In this document: piece after piece, positions 17,276 through 26,553 of the stretch
How the letters are laid out: each line of letters starts with the position of its first letter
Position numbering within the stretch: position 1 is the first letter of the stretch
Origin: Bacteroidaceae bacterium
GTDB taxonomy: Bacteria > Bacteroidota > Bacteroidia > Bacteroidales > Bacteroidaceae
Assembly: GCA_024699495.1 (NCBI GenBank)
Contig: JAILPK010000083.1
Span: 1 to 43,758, forward strand
Reading direction: 5' to 3'
DNA length: 43,758 bases
The notes under the pieces: model-generated
What the model was told of the DNA's origin: nothing
Seen by the model: only the letters and a program-made list of their open reading frames with translations
Database searches by the model: none
Program-made: the position numbers and the translations under genes

Positions 17276-20176
17276 TTATTGTTTGATGGCTTCCAGAATA
17301 AGTTTTATTTGTTCGTTTGCCTCGCGGTCGTAGTCAGGAACATTAATATGGGCTATGAAAGCCACATACATATATTCCAACCAGGTGTTATAGTTGGCTT
17401 CGTATGCCGGAGTATAACGCCCGGAAGAGGAGAGGATGTCATTGAACAGAGCTGCCATTTCCTCCTCTTCAAAATGCTCTTTTCGTTCGCGCTCTGTCCA
17501 GATGAAGCATGGAAGATGCTGCTCTCCGGCCACTCTCCGCGAGGTATTTACCTGGTCTGCGTTGAGATAGCGGAAACCAAAGTCTATAACGAAATCGCTG
17601 ATGGTAGTAGCTATCATATCTGCAATAAGGTCCTCGTTGATATTTGAGGTGTTGAGGATATCTACATAGTCGGCTATTCCCTGTTCAATCCGTTCGGTCA
17701 GATTTACACAGGAAGCCGTGTTCGATATGCATGCCACGAGGTTCGCAAGAACAATTTCATCCATCAGGCCATCTCCGGCAAACGCATTCATAAACTGTAC
17801 GCTGCCGATATTCTCCAGCCATAATGAAACTAAGGCATCTGCTATTATAGCGGAGTTCTTGCGTTTGATAGTATCCCCTTGGAAGAGTTTCTGCTCATCT
17901 ACGCCACGTGACCTGAGGTATTCTGCTGCTTCCTCTTGATTGGTGAAATGGTACGTCTGAATGAACATTTCCCATTTAGAGGCTTCGCTGGGACATCCCT
18001 CGAAATTGTTACATCTCTTGCGAATCAGTTCGTAATCAACGATTTTCCCCGTGTCGTGGACGGCGCGCCCAAGTTCTGGAATCAAACGGTGGACTTCCTT
18101 GAAACTCTGTGCCTCTGTCAGTTGCAACGCTTGTATCAGATGCCCAAAGAAACCGGGATTTTCCTGGCATGTAAATTCCAGTTCGCGGAAAATGCCGTTA
18201 GCCTTACGAATGTTTTCAGCAAGCAGCTCGGTGGTGTCATCAGATATGTAGTACTCTTTCATGATGGTCAGGACCTTGTTGAGTACCTGAGAGCATGTGT
18301 CCTTGAACTGGGCTTCACGCACCTTGCCCATGGCAGCTGAAGCGCGTGTCAGATTTTCTATAATGTATAAGGAACCGTCGTTGTTGATTGTTGTGGCCAC
18401 ATCCCACGCAAGCTCACGGTTCTCAAAGAACATGGCTGCATCTTCGCTTTCACAGAATGAATCCCGGAGTAATTCCAGATAGTCTTTAGATACGAGCAAA
18501 TCCATCTCCTTCCCTTCAGCAGCGAATCCATCATAGAGCTTGGACCCTTTCGGACCGGAATATTTAAAGTCACGCAGAAGATAACTGTTTTGGAAATATT
18601 GCCCGGGACGTGTCCAGTTCTTAACCCAATCTACGCTGTCTGCCTGGAAGCATTCTTTATAAAGCACCTTCATGAATCTGGCAGACCAGCGGCCATCGAT
18701 GGCAATTCGCTCGTTTGCTGACGGGTTCTGGTTTTCAGCCATATCCATGTTAAACTTCGTAGCGATGTAGAAGAGCGGGGATATGCCTCCGGCCAGTTGG
18801 AGAGTGCGTGCACGTTCTTCCGGGCTTGTTCCGACATATTGGTTCACCCACTCGTTGAGGATGATGTAGAGGTTGGTGACTTCGTTCTTTTCTCCGTGGT
18901 GGCAGAACAGCAGGATATTGATAGCGCGTGCCTCACAATATTTATTAAATAGGTAGGCTACTTTACCACGTAGCAGCACAGTCGTAAGGATTTTGGATTG
19001 CTGCAGGGTGGATATCTTTTGAGTAGTTCGTGAGCGTGCTCCGGGGAAGTCCAGGAGGTCTGTTTTCTTCAGTAGGTCGTAGTTTACACCTCCCTGAGAG
19101 AGCTGTGAGCGCACATTCGGAGAGACAAACGTCATATCATAGCTGCCGCTACCCTCCAGGAAGTCGCGGCTGATGCGGAATACCACCTCTGCACAAACCG
19201 AGGAGAGCGCGCTTTTGCTCATTGACGGGCGCTTCAGGAATGTGCCATCGGTCTGTTTCAGATAAGCATCGCATTTGTATTCTGTCTGATCATCAAGAAG
19301 TCCGTCTAAACACTGGACACTCATGATTGTGTTCTCGTTCTTTTGCTGATGGAGCACAGCATCAACGGGTAGGTATATCTCTCGCTGAAAGTTGAGTGTG
19401 TGTAGTGTCGTCAAGACTCGTTTATATAGTCTGCTCAAATTGGCCTCGCTGTTCCAGAGATATGAGAACACGGCAACGTAGTCTTCTATGGGAATCCGGT
19501 CCACGATAAGTGCTATGCGGTCGAAGATGCTGGATTTGTTTATCTCCTGAGCATTCTTGATGTATTTCCGGAAATAGTATTTCATCTCCATGACATCGTC
19601 AGGAGTAAGCGGGGTGCCGCGTTGAGGCTCACGGTCGCGATACTGCATATATAGCTGGTCAGCGTGCTCGTCAATTTCATTCCGGCTATCTGTAGTCGGG
19701 TCATCAACGTCGTGGAAATATCCGTCGCAGATGACGAGAGTCATATCTGCAATGGAAAGACATTTCATCAGAACAGGATACTCTTTGCTGTAGCGGGACT
19801 CATCACGTGAGAACGATGAAAAGCGCGTCACCACACCGGTAGCCTCGGTGTTCGTGGTGATGGGGTTCATGTCATTAATGAAGTTGTAGCGGATTCCATC
19901 TGCTTCCACCTCGAATGGTTTTATGGTATGTGAACCGTCGGGAAGAGTGATATCTTGTTGCAGCATGTTGCTCATCAGATAGGATTTACCAACCTGGCTT
20001 ACGCCATAGGCTGCGATTGCCGGGTTATCCTTCTCCGCTTCAGCAATCTTCCGAAGTTTGCGACGCTCTTCTATAAGTTGAAGGAAACGCTGTTCATAGT
20101 GCTCGGGATGGTGGCGCTTAATCCAACCAAGACTGTTGTTGATATTCTCTATCTGGGTCTTTATATCTGAAGCCAT
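17276..20176 (-). CDS. srfC: SrfC family virulence factor-like protein, putative dynamin-type NTPase
   Basis: Length, position beside srfB and the P-loop near the N-terminus identify the SrfC family, first named in Salmonella, whose biochemical role is unsettled. Walker A is GVSQVGKS (58-65). A G3-like DFPG (376-379) and a degenerate G4-like TKFN (473-476) resemble motifs of dynamin-like GTPases, but the order with a large insertion between G1 and G3 is unusual and GTP use is inference. Residues 1-50 form a helical hairpin. There is no membrane segment. I chose the ATG at 20176; a TTG five codons upstream is possible. It lies 65 bp after srfB and 33 bp before the subtilase. Confidence 0.85.
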   Translation of the reverse strand: MASDIKTQIENINNSLGWIKRHHPEHYEQRFLQLIEERRKLRKIAEAEKDNPAIAAYGVSQVGKSYLMSNMLQQDITLPDGSHTIKPFEVEADGIRYNFINDMNPITTNTEATGVVTRFSSFSRDESRYSKEYPVLMKCLSIADMTLVICDGYFHDVDDPTTDSRNEIDEHADQLYMQYRDREPQRGTPLTPDDVMEMKYYFRKYIKNAQEINKSSIFDRIALIVDRIPIEDYVAVFSYLWNSEANLSRLYKRVLTTLHTLNFQREIYLPVDAVLHQQKNENTIMSVQCLDGLLDDQTEYKCDAYLKQTDGTFLKRPSMSKSALSSVCAEVVFRISRDFLEGSGSYDMTFVSPNVRSQLSQGGVNYDLLKKTDLLDFPGARSRTTQKISTLQQSKILTTVLLRGKVAYLFNKYCEARAINILLFCHHGEKNEVTNLYIILNEWVNQYVGTSPEERARTLQLAGGISPLFYIATKFNMDMAENQNPSANERIAIDGRWSARFMKVLYKECFQADSVDWVKNWTRPGQYFQNSYLLRDFKYSGPKGSKLYDGFAAEGKEMDLLVSKDYLELLRDSFCESEDAAMFFENRELAWDVATTINNDGSLYIIENLTRASAAMGKVREAQFKDTCSQVLNKVLTIMKEYYISDDTTELLAENIRKANGIFRELEFTCQENPGFFGHLIQALQLTEAQSFKEVHRLIPELGRAVHDTGKIVDYELIRKRCNNFEGCPSEASKWEMFIQTYHFTNQEEAAEYLRSRGVDEQKLFQGDTIKRKNSAIIADALVSLWLENIGSVQFMNAFAGDGLMDEIVLANLVACISNTASCVNLTERIEQGIADYVDILNTSNINEDLIADMIATTISDFVIDFGFRYLNADQVNTSRRVAGEQHLPCFIWTERERKEHFEEEEMAALFNDILSSSGRYTPAYEANYNTWLEYMYVAFIAHINVPDYDREANEQIKLILEAIKQ

Positions 20177-20241
20177 AATCTTATAGTGCAAACTGATAAT
20201 TTAAATGTGAAATTTGAAAATAGAATATGAACAAGCATGAA

Positions 20242-23200
20242 TCAGTGTTCCTGAATCCGTAGTGTAAACGCTCCCTTGTCCATCCAGAATCTGCCGTCCT
20301 GTGCCAAGGATTGCATGCGGAGGTCTATTTGAGATGCAGGTATAGTCTCGCCCTCCATGTCGGTCACATCCTCCAAAGTGAGCAGCTCGCGGTCCTCAAA
20401 GTAGTTGCGCTGCAGCATGATATTCAGTTGGTTTATGCCGCTGTTGTTGTATATGGCATAAATCGGCCGGGCTTGGTATTTGGGCGAATTATATTGCTTG
20501 CATCCTATATAGCAGGGGAATACAGATACGGCCTTCAGAGTGCAAGTGCCGTTCTCAGGTGTGAGCAGCGGTACACGGACCTCCTGAAGGTCCTCGTCGA
20601 AAATACCCATGTATCTGGCTGTGGATTTCATGTCTTTGGCCATGCGGGAGAAGTCAAGCACAAGACCGTTGAAGCCTGTGGTGCTTGCGAGATAACCAAC
20701 TTCTGCACCAACGGCTACGACTGCCTTCTGATTCTCCTGGAAATAACCTTCCTCCGTGGCCAGCGGGAACCAGCGGCCTACCCGGTATTGATTGAGCAGA
20801 ACCAGGCGGTTGGGAGCTATAGGTATATATTTCAGGAAAAGCTCGGTGAGCGGCTCGAGATTTGTGGGACGCCCCGAAAGCACCAAGATGTCGCAGTTGT
20901 ATGCATACATTACTACTGAGAGGGCTTTGATGAGCGACTCCATCGTGTCTCGCACTACGGCGGCCACCTCCTCCGGGTCAAAACGCCATGAGAGTTCTTC
21001 GAATCGGAATCCGAAGTGATTCTCAAAATGGTCTAACAGGTAAGAGGCCGGTTTTTCGTGGGGGAATATTTCATCGTAGGTGTATAACTTGGAAGGACGC
21101 TTCAGCTTGAGGCGTTCCAGCATAAACTGAGAAATTGGGTGGCTCACCTGAGTGCAGAAGTCAAGGCGGCATCTGCGGTCCTTCTCACTTTGGTTTGCAG
21201 AGTTCTCAGCAAAGAAGTGATGCATGAGTTCTTGAGTCAGATGATGCCTGTAACGACGTGCATCCTCTTCGTTGATCGCGTTACGTATGTCCTCAACAGT
21301 ACTTAGATAGGTCTTGGTCTCACGGATACGTGGAATCTGAAGCAGCTCGTCCGGAGTCATGCGTTGGATGCGTGTTGATACAGCGCTGCCAATGCTCCCG
21401 ATGGTTTCGGACTTATTGTCGGGGCCTTCAAGGATGATGTCACGTATCACGTTATGTAATATGTCATCCCCAGCGGTATAGAAACTGTCGTAATATAGTG
21501 GCACTGGAGTAAGCTTCCCGCTACCTCTTTGCCCGTAGGCTGTAACCATTATATCCGTGGTGCCTGCTCCGATGTCAATAGTTCCTATAGTAAGGGAGTT
21601 CCCTTCAAATCCCTGCTCTTCCATCTCTTTACGGGGGTGACCTTTGAGTTGGAAGAAGCGATCCACTCGCCCGCTGTAACGTTGTGCTAATTCAGCATAG
21701 AGGTAAACAAGCTGACTGGCGAACGCCTCGTCATAGAGCCAGCCGCGTGCCTCAAGCTTTTCTATATCCTGGGTGGGCTGAAGGCGTGACGGCTCAGGAA
21801 TTATAGTCATCTCAGGCAGGGACGGGGTAAGCTTATGCAGCAGATGCGTGGCATTTTCTGCGGCCTTGCGCAATGTGTGTTGCTCGCGGAGCGGCATTGC
21901 AGTGGGGCAGGTAATAATGATGTTTCGCAGATAACGGCGGCAGTCTATCTGTCCGTGCATGTCGCGGAACTTGCTGGAATTGATGTATCCTACAGCCTGC
22001 TGTAACATCTCAATCATCACAAATGTCATCAGCGAACTGCGGCTATAATGACATTGGTTGTCTGTCTGGCCTAAGGAGAACAGGTCAAATTCCTTTTCCT
22101 CTTCAAGATATGATCCGTCATCATCGAAATGGTCTGTGAAACCTTCAATAAAAATCTGAGGGTTCACACGCAGGTTGGTGGGGTCATCAGACACAACCAT
22201 AAGCTCCCAACGGTCTTCGTATGGGCGGTCGTCCCAGAGATAACGCTTGGGAGAGGAGTAGTTTGTGGTGCGCTCGCTCTCACCGTGTCCTTCCAGCGAA
22301 CGGTAAACAAGATGCTTTGCTTCTTCGCCGACACGCACGAGCGATGGCCACTGGAAAAGAGTCTTGTCCTGAGTGAGGTCACCTCCGAAATCAGCGCGGC
22401 GAAATACAATTCGCATGTCAAAAGCGTTCTCATACGAACCGCCGTTACGGTCGTATGTGCGCCATGGCTCCGACAGGTCATAGAGGCGAAGCATACGGGC
22501 CTTGGTGAAATCGCCACGCTCGAAAAGGACTGCACAAGTGCGGCTGTTGCCTATATCTACAGACATATCCACAGGTATCATTCGTTCGGGCTTGTTGTAG
22601 AGCGTAATCTCTGGCGCACCGCCAATGATACGGATATAATTTATAAAATAGACATAGTAAGCGAGGAATTTATACTTGTGCGGATCATCCGAAGAGAGGT
22701 CAATACCAAGCAGAGATGCTATGTAGTCACCAATCGGAGCATCATTTTGACCATCAGGAATATTTATGAAATTACCCAAAAGCAGATCTGCCCGGTTGCA
22801 GAGAGTATATTGCTTGCGCTCACCGCTCCCGCCCAGGAAGGTCGGACGCAGAATGCCCTCGATATTATCTTCACCCAGACGCGTGTCAAATGCCCACGTA
22901 AGGCGATAACGCCGGGTCCCGTTCTTCTGGCGTTCTCCTTCGGGGTCTATGCGAACGCGGCACCAGCCATTCGGATAGCCTGTGCTCTGTCCGCTGACTT
23001 CAACCTCATACATTGGCATCGGCAGCCATTTTCCCAAAAGCAACTCGAAGGCCGGACGGACTTCACGTTCCTGCTTGACGCGGAATGAAGCCAGCGAGTT
23101 GATGCTCATCAATTCAGGTGCTCCAGTCTCATAATTTTCGTAGATGGCGAGGGGAGCATCTTTTTTTATTCGCGGAACTCCAATGTTATCAAGCATCACT

Positions 23201-23454
23201 GTTCCGTTGGGGGCCATCTCCATGATTTCATTCTGTCGGAGACACTCCACAGGAACATACAGCCCGTCGCGCTGGCTGCACAGGTCTAAGCGGACACGCG
23301 CATCATTAAGGAAGTCGATTGTTTCGAGGAACGTCATCTTAAGCGTCTTGCCGCCTTCCATGACTAAGGGTTCCTCTGGATTGATGTCAATTCTTGTGAT
23401 TTTAAAATGGAGGCCTGTGTTAGCTATCAGGCTGTTTTGGGTATGTCTGTCCAT
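20242..23454 (-). CDS. srfB: SrfB family virulence factor-like protein, actin/Hsp70-fold ATPase
   Basis: This is a 1070-residue protein of the SrfB family. Its central part shows the signatures of the actin/Hsp70/sugar-kinase fold: phosphate-1 VDIGNSRT (299-306), phosphate-2 IDIGAGTTDI (626-635) and an adenosine-type loop LSGRPTNLEPL (859-869). The first 290 residues are a family-specific N-terminal region without membrane segments. The family is known from Salmonella srfABC, but its function is not established; no srfA-like gene is seen here. It is the first gene of the 13-gene block. Its ATG (23452-23454) is the inner end of a 12-bp inverted repeat, and a TAATTTTG promoter element lies about 23 nt upstream, so a very short leader is expected. 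Confidence 0.88.
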   Translation of the reverse strand: MDRHTQNSLIANTGLHFKITRIDINPEEPLVMEGGKTLKMTFLETIDFLNDARVRLDLCSQRDGLYVPVECLRQNEIMEMAPNGTVMLDNIGVPRIKKDAPLAIYENYETGAPELMSINSLASFRVKQEREVRPAFELLLGKWLPMPMYEVEVSGQSTGYPNGWCRVRIDPEGERQKNGTRRYRLTWAFDTRLGEDNIEGILRPTFLGGSGERKQYTLCNRADLLLGNFINIPDGQNDAPIGDYIASLLGIDLSSDDPHKYKFLAYYVYFINYIRIIGGAPEITLYNKPERMIPVDMSVDIGNSRTCAVLFERGDFTKARMLRLYDLSEPWRTYDRNGGSYENAFDMRIVFRRADFGGDLTQDKTLFQWPSLVRVGEEAKHLVYRSLEGHGESERTTNYSSPKRYLWDDRPYEDRWELMVVSDDPTNLRVNPQIFIEGFTDHFDDDGSYLEEEKEFDLFSLGQTDNQCHYSRSSLMTFVMIEMLQQAVGYINSSKFRDMHGQIDCRRYLRNIIITCPTAMPLREQHTLRKAAENATHLLHKLTPSLPEMTIIPEPSRLQPTQDIEKLEARGWLYDEAFASQLVYLYAELAQRYSGRVDRFFQLKGHPRKEMEEQGFEGNSLTIGTIDIGAGTTDIMVTAYGQRGSGKLTPVPLYYDSFYTAGDDILHNVIRDIILEGPDNKSETIGSIGSAVSTRIQRMTPDELLQIPRIRETKTYLSTVEDIRNAINEEDARRYRHHLTQELMHHFFAENSANQSEKDRRCRLDFCTQVSHPISQFMLERLKLKRPSKLYTYDEIFPHEKPASYLLDHFENHFGFRFEELSWRFDPEEVAAVVRDTMESLIKALSVVMYAYNCDILVLSGRPTNLEPLTELFLKYIPIAPNRLVLLNQYRVGRWFPLATEEGYFQENQKAVVAVGAEVGYLASTTGFNGLVLDFSRMAKDMKSTARYMGIFDEDLQEVRVPLLTPENGTCTLKAVSVFPCYIGCKQYNSPKYQARPIYAIYNNSGINQLNIMLQRNYFEDRELLTLEDVTDMEGETIPASQIDLRMQSLAQDGRFWMDKGAFTLRIQEH

Positions 23455-23516
23455 GCTTTTTGTTACTTAATCGCCCCAAAATTAAGTAAAACATTTGTCG
23501 TTTTATGGACAGACAT
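23443..23516 (-). promoter_or_regulatory. Nested inverted repeats covering the srfB promoter and start codon
   Basis: An outer perfect 12-bp inverted repeat, ATGGACAGACAT, is formed by 23443-23454 and 23505-23516 with 50 nt between; its proximal arm contains the srfB start codon. Inside it lies a second perfect repeat, TTACTTAA-N11-TTAAGTAA (23463-23470 and 23482-23489). A Bacteroidetes -7 element TAATTTTG (23484 to 23477) sits in the middle of the inner dyad. The inner dyad is well placed as a repressor operator; the outer one could bind a regulator or, if transcription starts upstream, hide the start codon in a hairpin. Confidence 0.6.
23477..23484 (-). promoter_or_regulatory. Candidate -7 element of the srf operon
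   Basis: On the minus strand TAATTTTG matches the Bacteroidetes TAnnTTTG consensus. No TTG is found 19-20 nt further upstream, so the promoter would be weak or activator-dependent. Initiation would be expected about 15-18 nt before the srfB ATG. Confidence 0.5.
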
Positions 23517-23534
23517 GTAAAAATTACTGTTTTT

Positions 23535-24218
23535 TTAACGTTTGTTTAATAAATGAAAGGCAGTGAGGCGTGTATGGCTCCATGTTGTCCGGAAAGCGAA
23601 CCAACCTTTACGGGGTGGGGCAGGGTCTTTGTAAGAAACTAAAAGTTCGCCGTCAATATAATACTGAGTTCTGCCATCATCAAACACTTCTATGCGGATA
23701 TCATACCAGTGATTCGGGCGCAGAAGATGCGCGCTGTCTGTGTATTCCTGAAGAACAGGTGGGCGGTGGGTGGGGTCGCTTACCGCAAGTGTGTCACCCT
23801 TGTAGTGGCGGAATCGTGTTGTCGTGTTGTAATTACCCCCATATCCCAGATAATAGCATCTTTGCCGATAGCTTTCCACGAATTTCCCCCCTCTGTGGGA
23901 AATCCCTTTCAGAGGGTCACTTGCAGTTCCCCCCTCGGGCGTTCCTGTTGACATCCAAAAACAGTTTAAATCAGATAGGCGGTCGCATGGGCCGTGATCC
24001 AAGATTACACAAGCCTTATATTCTATGGTACAAGGTGCCTCCATTGGCTGGTCCCACCATAATGACAGTCCCTTCGGGGTGGTGATATCCAGCGTGTCCC
24101 CCCTAAGCAAAATTCTTGTATCCGGCGATTCTGCCTCAATTCTCCAGTGAGTCCCCTGTGCAGATGCCGTAGAATTAAGGCTTACGAGAAGCGTGAAAGT
24201 CAAAACGAGCTTTTTCAT
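23535..24218 (-). CDS. Secreted DUF6250-like protein
   Basis: The 227-residue product starts with a signal peptide (MKKLVLTFTLLVSLNSTASA) and has the beta-sandwich pattern of DUF6250 proteins: WRIEAES at the start of the mature part, SLWWDQPM, an IEYKACV strand, DLNCFWMST, YLGYGGNYNTTTRFRHY and the terminal YYIDGELLVSY-x-DP strand with GWFAFRTTWS. Such proteins occur in Bacteroidetes beside polysaccharide-degradation genes and resemble concanavalin-type carbohydrate-active folds; catalysis is unproven. I chose the ATG at 24218 because an upstream in-frame start would overlap tcdA and spoil the signal peptide. It lies 40 bp after tcdA and 80 bp before srfB. Confidence 0.75.
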   Translation of the reverse strand: MKKLVLTFTLLVSLNSTASAQGTHWRIEAESPDTRILLRGDTLDITTPKGLSLWWDQPMEAPCTIEYKACVILDHGPCDRLSDLNCFWMSTGTPEGGTASDPLKGISHRGGKFVESYRQRCYYLGYGGNYNTTTRFRHYKGDTLAVSDPTHRPPVLQEYTDSAHLLRPNHWYDIRIEVFDDGRTQYYIDGELLVSYKDPAPPRKGWFAFRTTWSHTRLTAFHLLNKR

Positions 24219-24258
24219 AGAACTAAGGAAATAAGATCTTGTTGAATTCGGATGAAGG

Positions 24259-24975
24259 TTACGGATTCTGGTTGTAAATATTTTGGATGACAAGGCTCGC
24301 AAGAGTAAAGCCGAAAATCGCCGTAATGTGAGCTATTGTGCCATTTACCTTGTTTGTTGCCGGTTCCCGGCGTTTGACAACCTCATCAGAATACACGCAC
24401 ATAAACTTGCGTTTGGGGAATTGGTTTAGTTTCTTGAACTTGTTCCTAAGGGCTCTTGCCAAGGGGTCCCCTTGTACTTTCCAGAACTCACTTACCCGAA
24501 TGTGTGAGGGGTCTATTTTCAGGGCAGCTCCCATAGAAGAAAACAGGTGGGCAGATGTGCGGCAGGTAAGGTCTATAAGTAAAACTTTATCCGAAAGGGA
24601 ATCGATGGCATCAATCACATAATCGTAACTCTCCAAATGGAATTTTTCTGCTGTTTCGCAGTTAAAAGCCTCGGATATAGCATTGATGTCAGCTGTCGGA
24701 TTTATTGAGAGAAGCCGCTGCTTCAGCACTTCCACTTTCTGCTGGCCTACAGTTGTATGTGTGGCCATAAGTTGGCGGTTGATGTTGCTGGGGCAGATAG
24801 TGTCGAAATCAACAATGGTCAGATGCCGGATGCCTGTCCGTACGAGGCTTTCTGCGCACCAGGAACCTACTCCGCCAACTCCGAATACAATAACCCGGGC
24901 TGTTGCTATCCGGTCCATAACATCCTCTCCCAAAAGGAGCTCGGTCCGGCTTAAAAAATCATTGTTGTTTTGCAT
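24259..24975 (-). CDS. tcdA: tRNA threonylcarbamoyladenosine dehydratase TcdA
   Basis: This is an E1/ThiF-fold enzyme of the TcdA (CsdL) family, which uses ATP to cyclise t6A at position 37 of ANN-decoding tRNAs to ct6A. Visible features are the nucleotide-binding GVGGVGSW (32-39), the RTGIRHLTIVDFD strand ending in Asp, INRQ, the QKVEV segment and DAIDSL. The length of 238 residues is normal for the family, and the C-terminal hydrophobic helix typical of TcdA is present. It is transcribed toward the DUF6250 gene and lies downstream of the efflux operon with a 121-bp gap that contains a possible terminator. Confidence 0.93.
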   Translation of the reverse strand: MQNNNDFLSRTELLLGEDVMDRIATARVIVFGVGGVGSWCAESLVRTGIRHLTIVDFDTICPSNINRQLMATHTTVGQQKVEVLKQRLLSINPTADINAISEAFNCETAEKFHLESYDYVIDAIDSLSDKVLLIDLTCRTSAHLFSSMGAALKIDPSHIRVSEFWKVQGDPLARALRNKFKKLNQFPKRKFMCVYSDEVVKRREPATNKVNGTIAHITAIFGFTLASLVIQNIYNQNP

Positions 24976-25022
24976 TTTGTGGAATATCTCTTCTCTTATA
25001 GTTTATAATACGGTCAGTTAAA

Positions 25023-25089
25023 GAAGAATGCGGCATTCATCTTGTTGCTGGATGCATAAGACGAAAGCCGCCATTCTTCAGAGTCAAAA
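25023..25089 (-). terminator. Possible hairpin terminator after the RND operon
   Basis: GAAGAATG-CGGC (25023-25034) pairs with GCCGCCATTCTTC (25077-25089) with one bulge, leaving a loop of about 42 nt. On the minus strand it is followed by only a short TTT, so it is a weak candidate. Confidence 0.35.
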
Positions 25090-25096
25090 ATATTCA

Positions 25097-26518
25097 TTAC
25101 TCGATACTGCCTCCACCAAGAGCCTGATACAATTCTATTGTGGCATTGATACCGTTTAATTTGTTTGTTAATTGACCGAGCTGAGCTGAGAGCAGTCCTG
25201 TCTGTGCGGTAATCACATTCAGATAGTTCACCGCGCCGGTCACATTGTTCTCGTAAAGAGCCTGCGTGGCATCTACCGCTTCCCGAAGACTGGCTACCTG
25301 CCCGACAATGAGCTCTTCTTTTGATTTCGCTGTTTGCATTTTTGTCAATGCCGTATTTACTTCGTTGCCTGCTGTAACCAAACTTTGGCAGAAAGCGATT
25401 TTGGCTTCTTCCTGTTTGGCTTCTGCCACGCGCTTCTGAGCACGAAGACGTCCATTTTGAAATATCGGTTGAACAATGGATGCTACAGCATTCCAAATCC
25501 ATTTCCCGGGATTAAGCTCTACACTATTGCCGTTGTTGGTGAAGCCTAAGGTTCCACTTATCGTCAGTGACGGGTAGAAGGAGGCCTTTGCACTGTTCAC
25601 CGCATAGAAGGCAGAAGCTAAATTCAGTTCGGCTGCCTTCACATCCGGACGGTTCTGTAAAAGAGCCAACGGAACTCCGGTCTCAACCACAGCGGGCATT
25701 TGGAAACTGTCAAGATTTGAGCGCTGTATGTGATGGGGAGCTTCGCCAATTATGGTGCATAGTGCGTTCTCTGCTTCCGTGATGGCCTGACGGAGATCTA
25801 TTACGGAGGCTTCTACAGAGTAGCAGTTAGCGCGAGTCTGAGCCAGAGCGGCTTTGTTGCTGCGTCCGGCAGCCATGAGCTGCTCTGTCTTCTTAACGCT
25901 TTCGCGCCAGTTTGTAGCTGTCTGCTCAGAGATGGCCAGTTCGGCATCAAGTACGCAGAGAGTATAATAGAGACTGGCGATGTTCGAAACCAGATTCTGT
26001 TGAACAGCCTGCCGTGCATTTTTTGCCTGCTCTACACCAATGAGAGCTGTTTTCTTTGCGTTGCGAAGAGAACCGATGCTGCCTATCTGCCAGGAAGCAG
26101 ACACGGGAATTGTGTAGAATTTCAGCGGCTTGTTCCAGTCCATGCTGGAGAGCTGTCCCTGCGGAGCAAAGGCAATACTTGGTATGTATGCCAGTTTGGA
26201 AACTTTGAGATATTCCTGAGCTTCCTGAATCTGCAGGTCTATCTGACGGATTGAGGCATTCTGTGTCAGTCCCTGCTGAATAAGACTTTGCAGAGTGGGG
26301 TCAGTGAAGAACTCTCTCCACGCTTTGGCTCCGAGTCCCTGTTCGCTTTCCCCGGTCTGGGCCGAGCCGTAGAGACCGGTGGTCTGCAGATCAGCAGGAC
26401 GCTCATAATCCTTGTACAGACTGCATGAGGCAAGAAGCATACAAGCCAGCATCAGGGGTATTGCTCTGCCTACCCGAAAGGAGAGGAGCATATTTTTATA
26501 CGAAAAATTGTTCATCAT
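25097..26518 (-). CDS. RND efflux outer membrane lipoprotein (OprM/NodT/TolC family)
   Basis: The protein is the outer membrane channel of a tripartite efflux pump. It begins with a lipoprotein signal ending in LLAS-C (Cys32), has the early SLYKDYERP segment typical of the OprM/NodT group, and contains the two repeated long-helix halves, including PDVKAAE(L)NLASAFYAVNSAKASFYPSLTISG in the second half. Length 473 is usual. It is the third gene of the operon, 35 bp after the pump gene. In-frame ATGs at residues 2 and 10 are possible alternative starts, and the longest keeps a reasonable signal peptide. Confidence 0.93.
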   Translation of the reverse strand: MMNNFSYKNMLLSFRVGRAIPLMLACMLLASCSLYKDYERPADLQTTGLYGSAQTGESEQGLGAKAWREFFTDPTLQSLIQQGLTQNASIRQIDLQIQEAQEYLKVSKLAYIPSIAFAPQGQLSSMDWNKPLKFYTIPVSASWQIGSIGSLRNAKKTALIGVEQAKNARQAVQQNLVSNIASLYYTLCVLDAELAISEQTATNWRESVKKTEQLMAAGRSNKAALAQTRANCYSVEASVIDLRQAITEAENALCTIIGEAPHHIQRSNLDSFQMPAVVETGVPLALLQNRPDVKAAELNLASAFYAVNSAKASFYPSLTISGTLGFTNNGNSVELNPGKWIWNAVASIVQPIFQNGRLRAQKRVAEAKQEEAKIAFCQSLVTAGNEVNTALTKMQTAKSKEELIVGQVASLREAVDATQALYENNVTGAVNYLNVITAQTGLLSAQLGQLTNKLNGINATIELYQALGGGSIE

Positions 26519-26553
26519 ATAATTAAATGTGTATTTATGACAATTGTGTTATT

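Noticed and set aside
22129..23088. 319-residue open frame on the plus strand inside srfB
   Set aside because: Lies opposite a clearly conserved SrfB coding region and has no recognisable motif.
1433..23454. Type VI secretion or contractile injection locus
   Set aside because: No TssB/TssC sheath, Hcp, VgrG, baseplate or ClpV-like protein is seen; the P-loop and coiled-coil proteins do not match TssM or TssL.
25014..25502. 162-residue open frame overlapping the outer membrane channel gene
   Set aside because: Out-of-frame shadow of the 3' end of a well-supported OprM-type gene.
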